64,000 nt of DNA from contig NZ_JAJCTH010000002.1 in NCBI RefSeq assembly GCF_020594515.1, positions 186,001 through 250,000 of the forward strand, in the 5' to 3' direction. A model generated the notes under the pieces. The model did no database searches. It was not told where the DNA came from and worked only from the letters and a program-made list of their open reading frames with translations. The DNA is from Rhodoferax sp. U2-2l. GTDB taxonomy: Bacteria; Pseudomonadota; Gammaproteobacteria; Burkholderiales; Burkholderiaceae_C. Below, piece by piece: positions 15,988 to 24,682 of the stretch. Numbering within the stretch: position 1 is the stretch's first letter; every line of letters begins with the position of its first letter. A program made the position numbers and the translations under genes.

Positions 15988-17433
15988 TCACCTGGCGTAC
16001 AAGGCCCTGAACTGCGCATAACGCGGCATCAACACCGCTTGTTCAGCGGGGTCAGGAATGTAGAGCGTTTCCACAGCGGGTGTCAGGCACACGGCCTGTG
16101 GGTCGGCACCGGTGGCCAGCCAGCCCAGGCGCGCGGCACCCAGGGCGCCGCCCACGGTGGAGCTGGCGTGGGTGACGATCTCGATGTTGAGGAGGGACGC
16201 CAGTTGTTGCGCCCACATGGCGCTGCGCGAGCCGCCGCCCACCAGCGACAGGCGTTGCACCGTGCTGCCAGCGGCCTTGAGGGCGGCCAGGCCGTCGTTC
16301 AGGCCGAAGCTCACCCCTTCGATCACCGAATACCCCAGCCGGGCAGCGTCGGTCTCGAAGTTCAGGCCATGGAAACTGCCACGCACATGGGCGTCGTTGT
16401 GCGGTGTGCGTTCACCGGCCAGGTAGGGCAAAAACAGCGGTGAGGCGGCGCGCTCGGCCAGCGTCAGCGCGGCGGCCTGGTGGGCCAGCGCGCCTTCGTT
16501 GGCCACGCCCAGCAAGTGGGTGACCCACTGCAGGGCGCTCGCGGCCGACAACATCACACTCATCTGGTGCCATTGCCCCGGCATCGCGTGGCAGAACGCA
16601 TGGGTGGCGCTGGCTGCGTTGGGCTGGTAAGACGGGGTCACCACAAACAACACGCCGCTGGTGCCCAATGACAAAAAGCCTTGCCCGGCCTGGACGGCCC
16701 CCATGCCGACCGCGCTGGCGGCGTTGTCGCCCGCGCCACCGGCCACTAACACGTTTTTGGACAGACCCAGCAGCTGGGCGACCTCGTTTGTGAGGGTGCC
16801 GCTGGCCTGGCTGCCTTCCACCAGGCGCGGCATATGTGACTGCGTGAAGCCGGTGAGGGCCAGCAGTTTGTCAGACCAGGCACGTTGTTGCACATCCAGC
16901 CAGAGGGTGCCGCTGGCGTCGGACATGTCGGTGACGTAGTCGCCGGTCAGCATCAGGCGCACGTAATCCTTGGGCAACAGCACCTTGGCGACCTGTTGGA
17001 ACACCTCGGGTTCATGGTTTGCCACCCAGCGCAATTTGGGGGCGGTGAAGCCGGGCATGGCCAGGCTGCCGCCGAGTTGGGCGAGCTCCGGCAACTCGGC
17101 CATCATCTCCACACACTCTTGGGCGCACCGGGTGTCGTTCCACAAAATGGCGGGCCGCAAAACACGGTCCTGCGCGTCCAGCAACACCGCGCCATGCATC
17201 TGACCCGACAGGCCGATGGCCGACACGGCGGCGTATTCAGCGGGATGGGTTTGGCGCAGTTCGGCCAGCGCGGCCTGGGTGGCGGTCCACCAGTCGTGCG
17301 GGTTTTGCTCACTGTGGCCCGGGTGCGGGCGCGACACGCTGAGCACTGAGCCTGCCGAGCCGATGACGCGGTGGGCGGTGTCAAGCAGCACGGCCTTGAC
17401 TTCTGATGTGCCGATATCGATACCGAGAAACAT
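15988..17433 (-). CDS. xylB: Xylulokinase
   Basis: XylB phosphorylates D-xylulose with ATP to xylulose 5-phosphate, feeding the pentose phosphate pathway. The protein is 481 aa, typical for the FGGY sugar kinases. The N-terminal phosphate loop MFLGIDIGTSEVKAVLLD, GLSGQMHGAVLLD, the aspartate segment VAGGAGDNAASAVGMG and FLPYLAGERTPHNDAHVRGSF are diagnostic of xylulokinase. It follows xylR by 3 bp on the minus strand, with CTCCTGG-complement (CCAGGAG) as its ribosome site, so xylR-xylB form one transcript divergent from xylA. Confidence 0.95.
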   Translation of the reverse strand: MFLGIDIGTSEVKAVLLDTAHRVIGSAGSVLSVSRPHPGHSEQNPHDWWTATQAALAELRQTHPAEYAAVSAIGLSGQMHGAVLLDAQDRVLRPAILWNDTRCAQECVEMMAELPELAQLGGSLAMPGFTAPKLRWVANHEPEVFQQVAKVLLPKDYVRLMLTGDYVTDMSDASGTLWLDVQQRAWSDKLLALTGFTQSHMPRLVEGSQASGTLTNEVAQLLGLSKNVLVAGGAGDNAASAVGMGAVQAGQGFLSLGTSGVLFVVTPSYQPNAASATHAFCHAMPGQWHQMSVMLSAASALQWVTHLLGVANEGALAHQAAALTLAERAASPLFLPYLAGERTPHNDAHVRGSFHGLNFETDAARLGYSVIEGVSFGLNDGLAALKAAGSTVQRLSLVGGGSRSAMWAQQLASLLNIEIVTHASSTVGGALGAARLGWLATGADPQAVCLTPAVETLYIPDPAEQAVLMPRYAQFRALYAR

Positions 17434-17436
17434 GGA

Positions 17437-18615
17437 CTACTCTCCTGGAGGTTGCGATGAGACGTTGAGGTCAGAGGCGACCGAGACCGGGTTGATGGCG
17501 TACGCCGTGGGTGTGTGCAATGGCCGCAGCTGGCGGTGCAACACCAGCGCCGCCGCGCCCACGGCTGAGGCCAGCAAGCCATAACGCGCCGCCCGCACCG
17601 GCGGCGCCGGCATGCGGGCGCTGTCGGCGTAGGTTTTGAGGGTGACCTCGGCCCGGGTGATCAGGCCCGGGTATTTGTCACACGAGGGGCCGCCCACAAT
17701 CAACACACTGGGGTCAAACGTGGTCCAGAGGTTGGCCAGCACCACGCCCAGGTACTTGCCGCCGCTGACGGGGTCGGCGAGTCTCGCCAGGGCGCGTGCG
17801 CCAAAAAAGGTTTCGGCACAGCCGCGGCGACCGCAAGAACACAAGGGGCCGTCGATTTGCAGGATGCCGTGTCCGATTTCGCCTGCCCCCCCGTATTGGC
17901 CGGTGAACAAGCGGTCGTTGAGCACAATGCCCGCGCCGACCCCGATGTCGCAGGTGACAAAAATCAGCGAGTCACTCACCGGGCCTTCGACAAATTCATA
18001 TTCACTCAAGGCGGCGGTGTCGGCCTCGTTTTGCACATACACCGGCATTGGCGGCAAGTGAACCTGGGCCATGGCTTGCGTGAAGAGCGGCAGAAAGTCC
18101 ACGTTCCACCAGCCCAGGTTGGAGGCGAAATGCACTTTGCCGGTGGTCTCATCAAACGCACCCGGCAGCCCCACGCCCAGGCCGGTCAGCTGCAGACCCC
18201 ATGACAGCAACAGGTCATGCGCGCGGGCCACCAGGCTGGCAATCTGTTGGCACACCTGGGCTGGCTGCTGGTCAAGCATCGGCTCTTCGCTTGACCAGAG
18301 AATTTTGCCAACCAGGCTGACGCAGGCCACCCGCAGTTTGTCCACTGCCACCTCAACCCCTACCAGGGCGCGCGTGCGGCCATCGATCTGCAGCGGGGTG
18401 GAGGGGCGCCCGGCGCCCTTGGCGTTGACGGTGTCGCTCTCGGTCAGCCAGGCTTCATCAATGAGCTCACGCACCAGTGCGCTGACGGTGGACTTGGTCA
18501 GCCCGCTTTCTTGCGCCAGTTGTGCCCGTGACAAGCCCGGCTGCACGCGCAGCAGTCGCAACAGCACGCTGCGATTGATCCGTTTGACGAGGGTTTGATC
18601 GCCGGTGGTTTTCAT
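17437..18615 (-). CDS. xylR: ROK-family xylose repressor
   Basis: This is a ROK-family transcription factor of 392 aa, expected to repress the xylose genes until xylose binds. An N-terminal winged helix (LVKRINRSVLLRLL...LSRAQLAQESGLTKSTVSALVREL) precedes a sugar-kinase-like domain with DIGVGAGIVLNDRLF, GEIGH and the zinc motif CSCGRRGCAE. The start at 18615 (MKTTGDQTLVKRINRS) has AGGTGG upstream; a frame open to 18684 would run over the operator. Two matching inverted repeats in the divergent region toward xylA are its likely operators. It controls xylB by cotranscription. Confidence 0.92.
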   Translation of the reverse strand: MKTTGDQTLVKRINRSVLLRLLRVQPGLSRAQLAQESGLTKSTVSALVRELIDEAWLTESDTVNAKGAGRPSTPLQIDGRTRALVGVEVAVDKLRVACVSLVGKILWSSEEPMLDQQPAQVCQQIASLVARAHDLLLSWGLQLTGLGVGLPGAFDETTGKVHFASNLGWWNVDFLPLFTQAMAQVHLPPMPVYVQNEADTAALSEYEFVEGPVSDSLIFVTCDIGVGAGIVLNDRLFTGQYGGAGEIGHGILQIDGPLCSCGRRGCAETFFGARALARLADPVSGGKYLGVVLANLWTTFDPSVLIVGGPSCDKYPGLITRAEVTLKTYADSARMPAPPVRAARYGLLASAVGAAALVLHRQLRPLHTPTAYAINPVSVASDLNVSSQPPGE

Positions 18616-18684
18616 GAACCACCTGCTGCAACGTGAGGCTGCAAGAGCGGGGCGACAGATGTTTGCGGGTTCCTGTTGAACCAA

Positions 18685-18705
18685 TTAGTTGTCATGATGA
18701 ACTAT
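18685..18705. promoter_or_regulatory. Putative XylR operator 1 (xylR side)
   Basis: TTAGTT, nine bases, AACTAT form an inverted repeat whose centre contains TCATGA. The half-site TTAGTT/AACTAA is the one used by ROK-type xylose repressors in Bacillus. It lies 70 bp upstream of the xylR start and suggests autoregulation of xylR-xylB. Confidence 0.7.
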
Positions 18706-18929
18706 TTTCTTCGTATCGGTCATTTTAGATGGCAGGGTTTACCCTGAAATCCCAAAATTTAGCTTGGTCAAACGCTGAATATCGGTTTAATGTTTCTGGC
18801 GTGGGGCGGTGTGTGAAAAATGGGTGAATTCTTGCCCGAGGTGATGCGGGTGCTGGGTCGGGAGCGCTTGTGTCAACAGCTGGTCATCAGGGTTTACCCC
18901 TATATTTATCATGGGTCAAAAAAATAGAA

Positions 18930-18950
18930 TTAATTCACCATTCGAACTAA
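18930..18950. promoter_or_regulatory. Putative XylR operator 2 (xylA side)
   Basis: TTAATT, nine bases, AACTAA repeats the geometry of operator 1 exactly, 245 bp away. It overlaps a TAGAAT candidate -10 (18925-18930), which would let the repressor block xylA transcription. Two sites at this distance would also allow DNA looping. Confidence 0.7.
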
Positions 18951-19055
18951 AACCGAATGATGCGGCTATTTTTGAAAGATAGGCGCCCTGGTGAAAAAAT
19001 GGCCCGGCACCACCTCACGGCGTCGGCCCAATGGTCAAATTTCTGGAGAACTGAC

Positions 19056-20369
19056 TTGGCAACCTATTTCAAAGACATTGCACCGATTCGTTTTGAAGGT
19101 GCAGACAGCAAGAACCCGCTGGCGTTTCGCCACTACAACCCCGAGCAGATGGTGCTGGGCAAAACCATGAAGGAGCAGCTGCGCTTTGCTGTGTGTTACT
19201 GGCACAGCTTCTGCTCAACCGGCTCCGACCCGTTTGGTGGCAGCACGTTCGAGCGCACTTGGTTTGAAGGCGCTTCCCCGCTGCAGCTGGCCGAGAAAAA
19301 AGCCGAAGAGTCGTTTGACTTTTTCAGCAAGCTGGGCGCACCGTACTACTGCTTCCACGACCGCGATGTGGCGCCCGAGGGCGACACCCCGCGGGAAAGC
19401 CGCAACAACTTCCTGCACATGGTCGACAAGCTGGCGCAGCACCAGGAGCGCACCGGCATGAAATTGCTCTGGGGTACGGCCAATCTGTTCAGCCACCGGC
19501 GTTTCATGGCGGGCGCGGCGACCAACCCCAACCCTGAAGTGTTTGCCATGTCAGCCGCCCAGGTGCGCGACGCGATGAACGCCACGCTCCAGCTGGGGGG
19601 CGAAAACTACGTGTTGTGGGGTGGCCGTGAAGGCTACGAGACCTTGCTCAACACCCATATGGCGCATGAGTTTGACCAGATGGCCCGTTTTCTGAACATG
19701 GTGGTCGAGCACAAACACAAGATTGGTTTCAAAGGCGCCATCCTGATCGAGCCCAAACCCCGTGAACCGTCCAAACACCAGTACGACTTTGACACCGCCA
19801 CGGTGTATGGCCTGCTGGTTCGCGCCGGTCTGGAGAAAGAAGTGCAGGTCAACATCGAAGCCAACCATGCCACGCTGGCTGGCCACAGCTTCGAGCATGA
19901 AGTGGCCACCGCGCTGGCGCTGGGCATTTTTGGCAGCCTGGACATGAACCGCGGTGACCCGCAGTTGGGCTGGGACACCGACCAGTTCCCCAACAACGTG
20001 CCCGATCTGGCGCAAACGCTCTACCTCATCATGCAGGCTGGCGGCTTCAAGACCGGCGGCTGCAACTTCGACGCCAAGGTGCGCCGTCAGTCGCTGGACC
20101 CGGCGGACCTGTTTTATGGCCACATCGGCGGCATGGACGTGTGTGCCCGGGCGCTGCTGGCGGCCGAGAAAATGATTCAGGACGGCCAGTTGGCCGAGGT
20201 GGTGGCCAAGCGTTACGCCGGTTGGAGCCAGCCCTGGGCGCAAGACGTGCTGGCGGGTAAGACCAGCCTGGATGCCTTGGCCGACCAGGTGTTGCAGGAC
20301 AACCGCGATGTGTTGCCGGTCTCCGGCCAGCAAGAGTACCTGGAAAACTGGGTCAACCGATTCGTTTGA
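19056..20369 (+). CDS. xylA: Xylose isomerase
   Basis: XylA isomerises D-xylose to D-xylulose in the cytoplasm with two divalent metal ions. It is 437 aa, a class II enzyme. Catalytic and metal segments are intact: [11 protein letters not shown] (active-site His), [33 protein letters not shown] and [18 protein letters not shown]. The true start is TTG at 19056, where GGAG lies seven bases upstream and the protein begins [15 protein letters not shown] as in other xylose isomerases; the frame is open further upstream to 18957, but those residues do not match the family. Downstream lie three sugar-importer genes in the same direction. Confidence 0.96.
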   Translation: MATYFKDIAPIRFEGADSKNPLAFRHYNPEQMVLGKTMKEQLRFAVCYWHSFCSTGSDPFGGSTFERTWFEGASPLQLAEKKAEESFDFFSKLGAPYYCFHDRDVAPEGDTPRESRNNFLHMVDKLAQHQERTGMKLLWGTANLFSHRRFMAGAATNPNPEVFAMSAAQVRDAMNATLQLGGENYVLWGGREGYETLLNTHMAHEFDQMARFLNMVVEHKHKIGFKGAILIEPKPREPSKHQYDFDTATVYGLLVRAGLEKEVQVNIEANHATLAGHSFEHEVATALALGIFGSLDMNRGDPQLGWDTDQFPNNVPDLAQTLYLIMQAGGFKTGGCNFDAKVRRQSLDPADLFYGHIGGMDVCARALLAAEKMIQDGQLAEVVAKRYAGWSQPWAQDVLAGKTSLDALADQVLQDNRDVLPVSGQQEYLENWVNRFV

Positions 20370-20456
20370 CGCGTGCTGTGTTCTTCGGTGACTGTGCCAA
20401 ATGCTGGCTGGTCCGGGATGTGAGGATGGGCTAAATTTTTTTAACAGGAGATTCAA

Positions 20457-21593
20457 ATGAGACGAAGTGTTTTCACCTTGACCTTGATCGCTGCTGCCTT
20501 GGGCCTGAGTGCCTGCGGCAAAAAGGAAGAGGCCCCTGTGGCCGCTCCGGCAGCGCCCGCGGCGGCTCCGGCGCCCGCGATCCTGGTGGGTTTGGCCATC
20601 CCCGAGACGCACGTTGAGCGTTGGGTGGGTGACGCCGAGTACATGAAAAAAGACCTGGAAGCCATGGGCTACAAGGTGGATGTGGCCTTTGCCGATGCGG
20701 ATCAGTCCAAGCAAAACAAGCAGATTGAAGACATGGTCACCAAAGGTGCCAAGGCCATTGTGGTCGGCTCGGTGACGGAAGCGGCCGCCCAGGCCGTCGA
20801 GTCCGCCAAAGCCGCTGGCGTCCCGGTCATCTCTTATGACCGTCTGATCACGGGCACCGATGCCTATGATTACTACCTGACCTTCGACAATTTCAAGGTC
20901 GGTCAATTGCAAGGTGAGGCCATCAAGGCTGCCTTGGCGCTCGACACGGCCAAGGGCAAAAACATCACCTTGTTTGCTGGTTCACCCACTGACAACAATG
21001 CGCGTTTCTTCTTTGACGGCGCGATGGATGTCCTCAAACCCTATGTGACCAGCGGCGCCCTGAAGATTTGCGGGCCGGCGCCCACCAACTCAGCGGACGA
21101 CACCTGGTCCAAGATCACCACCGAAGGCTGGGCGGCAGACAAGGCCAAGGCACGCATGGAAACCCTGCTCTCAGGCGCCTGCAAAGCGGTCAAGCTTGAT
21201 GCCGTGCTGGCACCCAACGACACGCTGGCGCGCTCGATCATTGGCGCCCTGGAACAAGATGGCAAGTACAAGACCCTGCCGATCATCACCGGCCAGGACG
21301 GCGAATTGTTGTCAGCCAAGTGGATCATGGAAGGCAAACAGACCATGACCGTGTTCAAGGACACCCGTGTGCTGGCCAAGGGGACGGCCGAAGCCGTGGA
21401 CAGCATCATCAAGGGAACCGCACCCGCGCTGACCGTGAAGGCCCGTACCGACACCACCACTTACAACACGGGTAAGAAAGTCGTGACCTCGTTCCTGCTG
21501 GAACCCGTGGCCGTGACCAAAGACAACCTGACCAAAGAGCTGATTGACAGCGGCTTCTACACCGCCGACGCGGTGGCCAAGGGCACCAAATAG
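20457..21593 (+). CDS. Sugar ABC transporter substrate-binding lipoprotein (ChvE/XylF type)
   Basis: This is the periplasmic receptor of a class-2 (CUT2) sugar importer, 378 aa. The signal peptide ends in the lipobox LSAC (Cys20), followed by an Ala/Pro-rich linker, so the mature protein is probably membrane-tethered. The periplasmic-binding fold shows DADQSKQNKQIEDMVTKGAKA, VPVISYDRLITGTDAYDYY and APNDTLARSIIGAL. The Asp-Arg-Leu segment and general pattern match ChvE-like multiple-sugar binders as much as XylF. Location after xylA points to xylose. It starts behind AGGAG, 87 bp after xylA. Confidence 0.9.
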   Translation: MRRSVFTLTLIAAALGLSACGKKEEAPVAAPAAPAAAPAPAILVGLAIPETHVERWVGDAEYMKKDLEAMGYKVDVAFADADQSKQNKQIEDMVTKGAKAIVVGSVTEAAAQAVESAKAAGVPVISYDRLITGTDAYDYYLTFDNFKVGQLQGEAIKAALALDTAKGKNITLFAGSPTDNNARFFFDGAMDVLKPYVTSGALKICGPAPTNSADDTWSKITTEGWAADKAKARMETLLSGACKAVKLDAVLAPNDTLARSIIGALEQDGKYKTLPIITGQDGELLSAKWIMEGKQTMTVFKDTRVLAKGTAEAVDSIIKGTAPALTVKARTDTTTYNTGKKVVTSFLLEPVAVTKDNLTKELIDSGFYTADAVAKGTK

Positions 21594-21626
21594 GCCTTGA
21601 GCCGGTGAACGTGAAAGAGCGGCTGT

Positions 21627-21654
21627 GTCATGGTGGGCCGTGGCCCGCCATGAC
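21627..21654. repeat. Palindromic repeat copy inside the sugar-importer operon
   Basis: GTCATGGTGGGCC, GT, GGCCCGCCATGAC: a nearly perfect hairpin made of one module of the 28651-28719 repeat. It lies in the 209-bp gap between the binding-protein and ATPase genes, where it could stabilise the upstream mRNA end or damp downstream expression. Confidence 0.75.
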
Positions 21655-21802
21655 GGCGTTCTTTCATGTTTTGTGGTGACTTCCTGCGGCCCAGGATGAC
21701 AACGGGTGATGCGTTTGTGAAGAAGATCGTTTGACAGGGGCCAGCGACGGGTGAACGTGCGTTGCACCTGCCTGTCATCGGCTTGACCCAACAAAGACAA
21801 CC

Positions 21803-23320
21803 ATGGACAAGATCTTAGACATCAAAGGCATGCGCAAAACCTTCGGGCCGGTGGTGGCGCTGGATTGTGTGGACATGCAGGTGACACGGGCCAAGATCCA
21901 CTTCATCGTGGGTGAAAACGGCGCTGGCAAATCGACCATGATGAAGGTTCTCAGCGGCGTGTACCCGTACGGGAGCTACGAGGGCCAGGTCATCTACGAG
22001 GGTAAGGAATGCAAGTTCAAAACCCTCAAGGAAAGTGAAAACGAAGGCATTGTCATCATCCACCAGGAGCTGGCACTGTCACCTTATCTGTCCATTTACG
22101 AGAACCTGTTCCTCGGCAACGAGCGCAAAAAAGGGTTTCTGATCGATTGGGAGCAAACCTACATCGACGCCAAGGCGGTGATGGAAAAGGTGGGTGTGCA
22201 CGAGGACTTGGCCACACCCGTCAACAAACTCTCGGTGGCCAAGCAGCAGTTGCTGGAAATTGGCAAAGCGCTGTCCAAAAACGCCAAGCTGCTGATCCTG
22301 GACGAGCCAACCTCCTCCTTGAACGAAGACGACAGCAGCAATTTGCTGAAACTGCTCTTGAGCCTGAAAGAGCAGGGTGTGACGATCATCATGATCTCCC
22401 ACAAGCTCAACGAAGTGATGGCGATTGCCGATGAAATCACCATCATCCGCGACGGCCAGACGGTGGAGCGGGTGGATTTGGCAACCCACAAGGTGGACAT
22501 CAACTACATCGTGAAATGTATGGTCGGGCGGGAGCTGACCTCCATGTACCCGGCCCGTGTGCCGCAGATTGGTGAACCCCTGCTCAAGCTGACCAACCTC
22601 ACGGTCAAACACGCCGTGTTCAGTGACCGCGTCATCATCAACAATGCCTCGATGGAAGTGCGCCGGGGCGAGATTGTGGGCCTGGCGGGTCTGGTGGGAT
22701 CGGGGCGCACCGAGCTGATGCTGACCGTTTTTGGCCGCTCCCTGAGTCCGAATGTGGAAGGTGAGATCTGGTTTGACGGGCAGGTGGTGGCGTTCAAGAG
22801 CGCCAAGGAAGCCATCGCCCACCAGATGATTTATGTCTCGGAAGACCGCAAGGATCTGGGCTTGATCCTGATCCAGACCATCAAGAACAACAGCACCTAT
22901 TCGTCGCTGCCGCGCTTGTCCAAGTTCAGCCTGATCGACAAATACAAAGAAATTGAAGAGAGTGAAAAATACCGCACCGCGCTGCGCATCAAAACCCCCA
23001 ACATCGACCAGATTGTGGGTAACCTGAGCGGCGGCAACCAGCAAAAAGTGGTGCTGGCCAGGTGCCTGATGGCGCAGCCCAAGCTGCTGATCATCGACGA
23101 GCCCACCCGTGGCATTGATGTGGGCGCCAAAAACGAAATCTACAAAATCATGAATGACTTTGTGGCCAAGGGCAACAGCATCATCATGATTTCATCGGAG
23201 TTGCCGGAAGTGCTGGGCATGACCGACCGCGTCTATGTGATGGACAAAGGCCGCATCAAGGGGGAACTCAAAACCTCTGAAGCCAGCCAGGAAGCCATCA
23301 TGAAACTGGCGGTGGCTTAA
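21803..23320 (+). CDS. Sugar ABC transporter ATP-binding protein (XylG/GguA type)
   Basis: This is the energy-coupling subunit, 505 aa, with two tandem ABC domains as usual in CUT2 importers. The first domain has Walker A GENGAGKST, a signature-like VAKQQLLEIGKAL and Walker B LLILDEPTSSL; the second has a degenerate Walker A (GLVGSGRTEL), signature LSGGNQQKVVLARCL and Walker B LIIDEPTRGID. That asymmetry is normal for the family. It belongs to the ChvE-GguA-GguB / xylose-type group. Its ribosome site is weak, and a 209-bp gap with a palindromic repeat separates it from the receptor gene. Confidence 0.93.
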   Translation: MDKILDIKGMRKTFGPVVALDCVDMQVTRAKIHFIVGENGAGKSTMMKVLSGVYPYGSYEGQVIYEGKECKFKTLKESENEGIVIIHQELALSPYLSIYENLFLGNERKKGFLIDWEQTYIDAKAVMEKVGVHEDLATPVNKLSVAKQQLLEIGKALSKNAKLLILDEPTSSLNEDDSSNLLKLLLSLKEQGVTIIMISHKLNEVMAIADEITIIRDGQTVERVDLATHKVDINYIVKCMVGRELTSMYPARVPQIGEPLLKLTNLTVKHAVFSDRVIINNASMEVRRGEIVGLAGLVGSGRTELMLTVFGRSLSPNVEGEIWFDGQVVAFKSAKEAIAHQMIYVSEDRKDLGLILIQTIKNNSTYSSLPRLSKFSLIDKYKEIEESEKYRTALRIKTPNIDQIVGNLSGGNQQKVVLARCLMAQPKLLIIDEPTRGIDVGAKNEIYKIMNDFVAKGNSIIMISSELPEVLGMTDRVYVMDKGRIKGELKTSEASQEAIMKLAVA

Positions 23321-23373
23321 ACCCATCGGTGACTCGTCAGGCGCCCATAAAAATCATTCAAGCGAAACCCATC

Positions 23374-24522
23374 ATGTTCAAAATCATCAAACATAACCAG
23401 AAACATTTCTCGATGTACATGGTTTTGCTGCTCATCTTCACGGCCTTCGGGTTCATGACAGATTTTGTCAACTTCACCCCGCGCAACATCACCAATCTGG
23501 TGATCCAGAACAGCTACATCCTGGTGCTGGCCATCGGCATGGTGCTGGTCATCATCACCGGCAAGATCGATTTGTCGGTGGGGGCCACGGTGGCCTTCAC
23601 CGGGGCCATGGCAGCCATCGTCTACAACGCCACCAACGGCAGCATGCTGCTGTCGCTGGCCGCCTGTATGTTGGCGGGGGCAGCGATCGGCGCCTTTCAG
23701 GGGTATTGGGTGGCCTACCTGAAGGTTCCCGCGTTCATTGTCACGCTGGCAGGCATGCTGGGCTTTCGCGGCTTGACCTATGTGCTCACCAGCATCAAGC
23801 CGGTGGGTCTGATGGATGACAACTTCAAAAAAGTGGCCAGCGGCTTCATTGAGCCAAGCTTCATGGACGGCAAAGTGCTGGCCCTGGTGGTGGGGGTGGT
23901 GTTCCTGCTGATCATGGTGGTGATGGATATCCAGAACCGCCGAACCCGCTCGCGGCTGGGTTTTGAGGTGCTGCCGATGTCGCTGTTCATCGTCAAGAAC
24001 GTCTTCATCAGCGCCATCATCTTCTGGCTGTTTTACAAGTTCTCGCTGGACCGTGGCATTCCGAATGTGATCGTCATCATCGGTTTGCTGGTGATTGCCT
24101 TCACCTTCATGATGAACAACACCGTGTTTGGCCGCAGCATTTATGCGATTGGGGGCAACGCCAAGTCGGCCAAACTCTCGGGCATCAACGCCGAGCGGGT
24201 CGAGTTTTATGTGTTTGTCATCATGGGGGTCATGGCCGCCATTTCCGGCATGATCTTCACCGCCTACATGAATCAGGCCATGCCGCAGGCGGGCAACATG
24301 TTTGAGCTGGACGCCATCTCTTCCGTGTTCATTGGTGGCGCCAGCGCCACCGGCGGTGTGGGCACCATCATCGGCTCGGTCATTGGTGGCCTGGTGATGG
24401 GCGTGATCAACAACGGCATGTCGCTCATGAACATGGGGGCCGAATACCAGCTGGTGGTCAAGGCCATGGTCTTGCTGCTGGCGGTCTGGTACGACCTGCA
24501 AAACAACAAGAAGTCGGCTTGA
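23374..24522 (+). CDS. Sugar ABC transporter permease (XylH/GguB type)
   Basis: This is the membrane subunit of the CUT2 sugar importer, 382 aa, with about ten hydrophobic segments. Family motifs include VLAIGMVLVIITGKIDLSVGATVAFTG, the permease signature near residue 60, VPAFIVTLAGMLGFRGLTYVL and AIGGNAKSAKLSGINAERV. I placed the start at ATG 23374 (MFKIIKHNQKHF); the frame is open from GTG 23329, eight bases after the ATPase gene, and the ribosome site is unclear for both. It is the last gene of the xylose operon; the dnaE2 SOS palindrome follows. Confidence 0.9.
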   Translation: MFKIIKHNQKHFSMYMVLLLIFTAFGFMTDFVNFTPRNITNLVIQNSYILVLAIGMVLVIITGKIDLSVGATVAFTGAMAAIVYNATNGSMLLSLAACMLAGAAIGAFQGYWVAYLKVPAFIVTLAGMLGFRGLTYVLTSIKPVGLMDDNFKKVASGFIEPSFMDGKVLALVVGVVFLLIMVVMDIQNRRTRSRLGFEVLPMSLFIVKNVFISAIIFWLFYKFSLDRGIPNVIVIIGLLVIAFTFMMNNTVFGRSIYAIGGNAKSAKLSGINAERVEFYVFVIMGVMAAISGMIFTAYMNQAMPQAGNMFELDAISSVFIGGASATGGVGTIIGSVIGGLVMGVINNGMSLMNMGAEYQLVVKAMVLLLAVWYDLQNNKKSA

Positions 24523-24633
24523 CCAAGGCCCGTGCGCCGTCTGGCGTCACAAAAGGTGGCAGACGTGAACAGGGTGCCGGTTGGTGCGCCATGCGCACCA
24601 GGTTGTGACTGGTTTTGCGCAACAGGCTGATCC

Positions 24634-24681
24634 AAACAGCCTCACAATACTGTTTTTATAACCAGTATTGTGAGGCTGTTT
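24634..24681 (+). promoter_or_regulatory. LexA (SOS) box of dnaE2 in a 48-bp perfect palindrome
   Basis: TACTGTTTTTATAACCAGTA (24648-24667) is a LexA box CTG-N10-CAG. Perfect symmetry extends to 19-nt arms (24634-24652 and 24663-24681). The right arm contains GAGG, the probable dnaE2 ribosome site, and ends two bases before the GTG start, so a transcript starting upstream of it would fold the ribosome site into a hairpin. The same hairpin plus the TTTT after it may end the xylose operon transcript. Confidence 0.88.
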
Positions 24682-24682
24682 T

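Larger units (their letters stand above)
18616..19055. other. Divergent regulatory region between xylR and xylA
   Basis: This 440-bp region has no gene apart from the xylA leader. It is AT-rich compared with its surroundings and contains two operator-like inverted repeats, one near each gene. TATCGGT occurs twice (18714-18720 and 18779-18785), of unknown meaning. A clear sigma-70 promoter could not be fixed; TAGAAT at 18925-18930 is a candidate -10 touching the second operator. Confidence 0.6.

Noticed and set aside
19551-20912. A 453-codon minus-strand frame over xylA and the sugar receptor gene
   Set aside because: It crosses the ends of two clear plus-strand genes and has composition typical of antisense frames.
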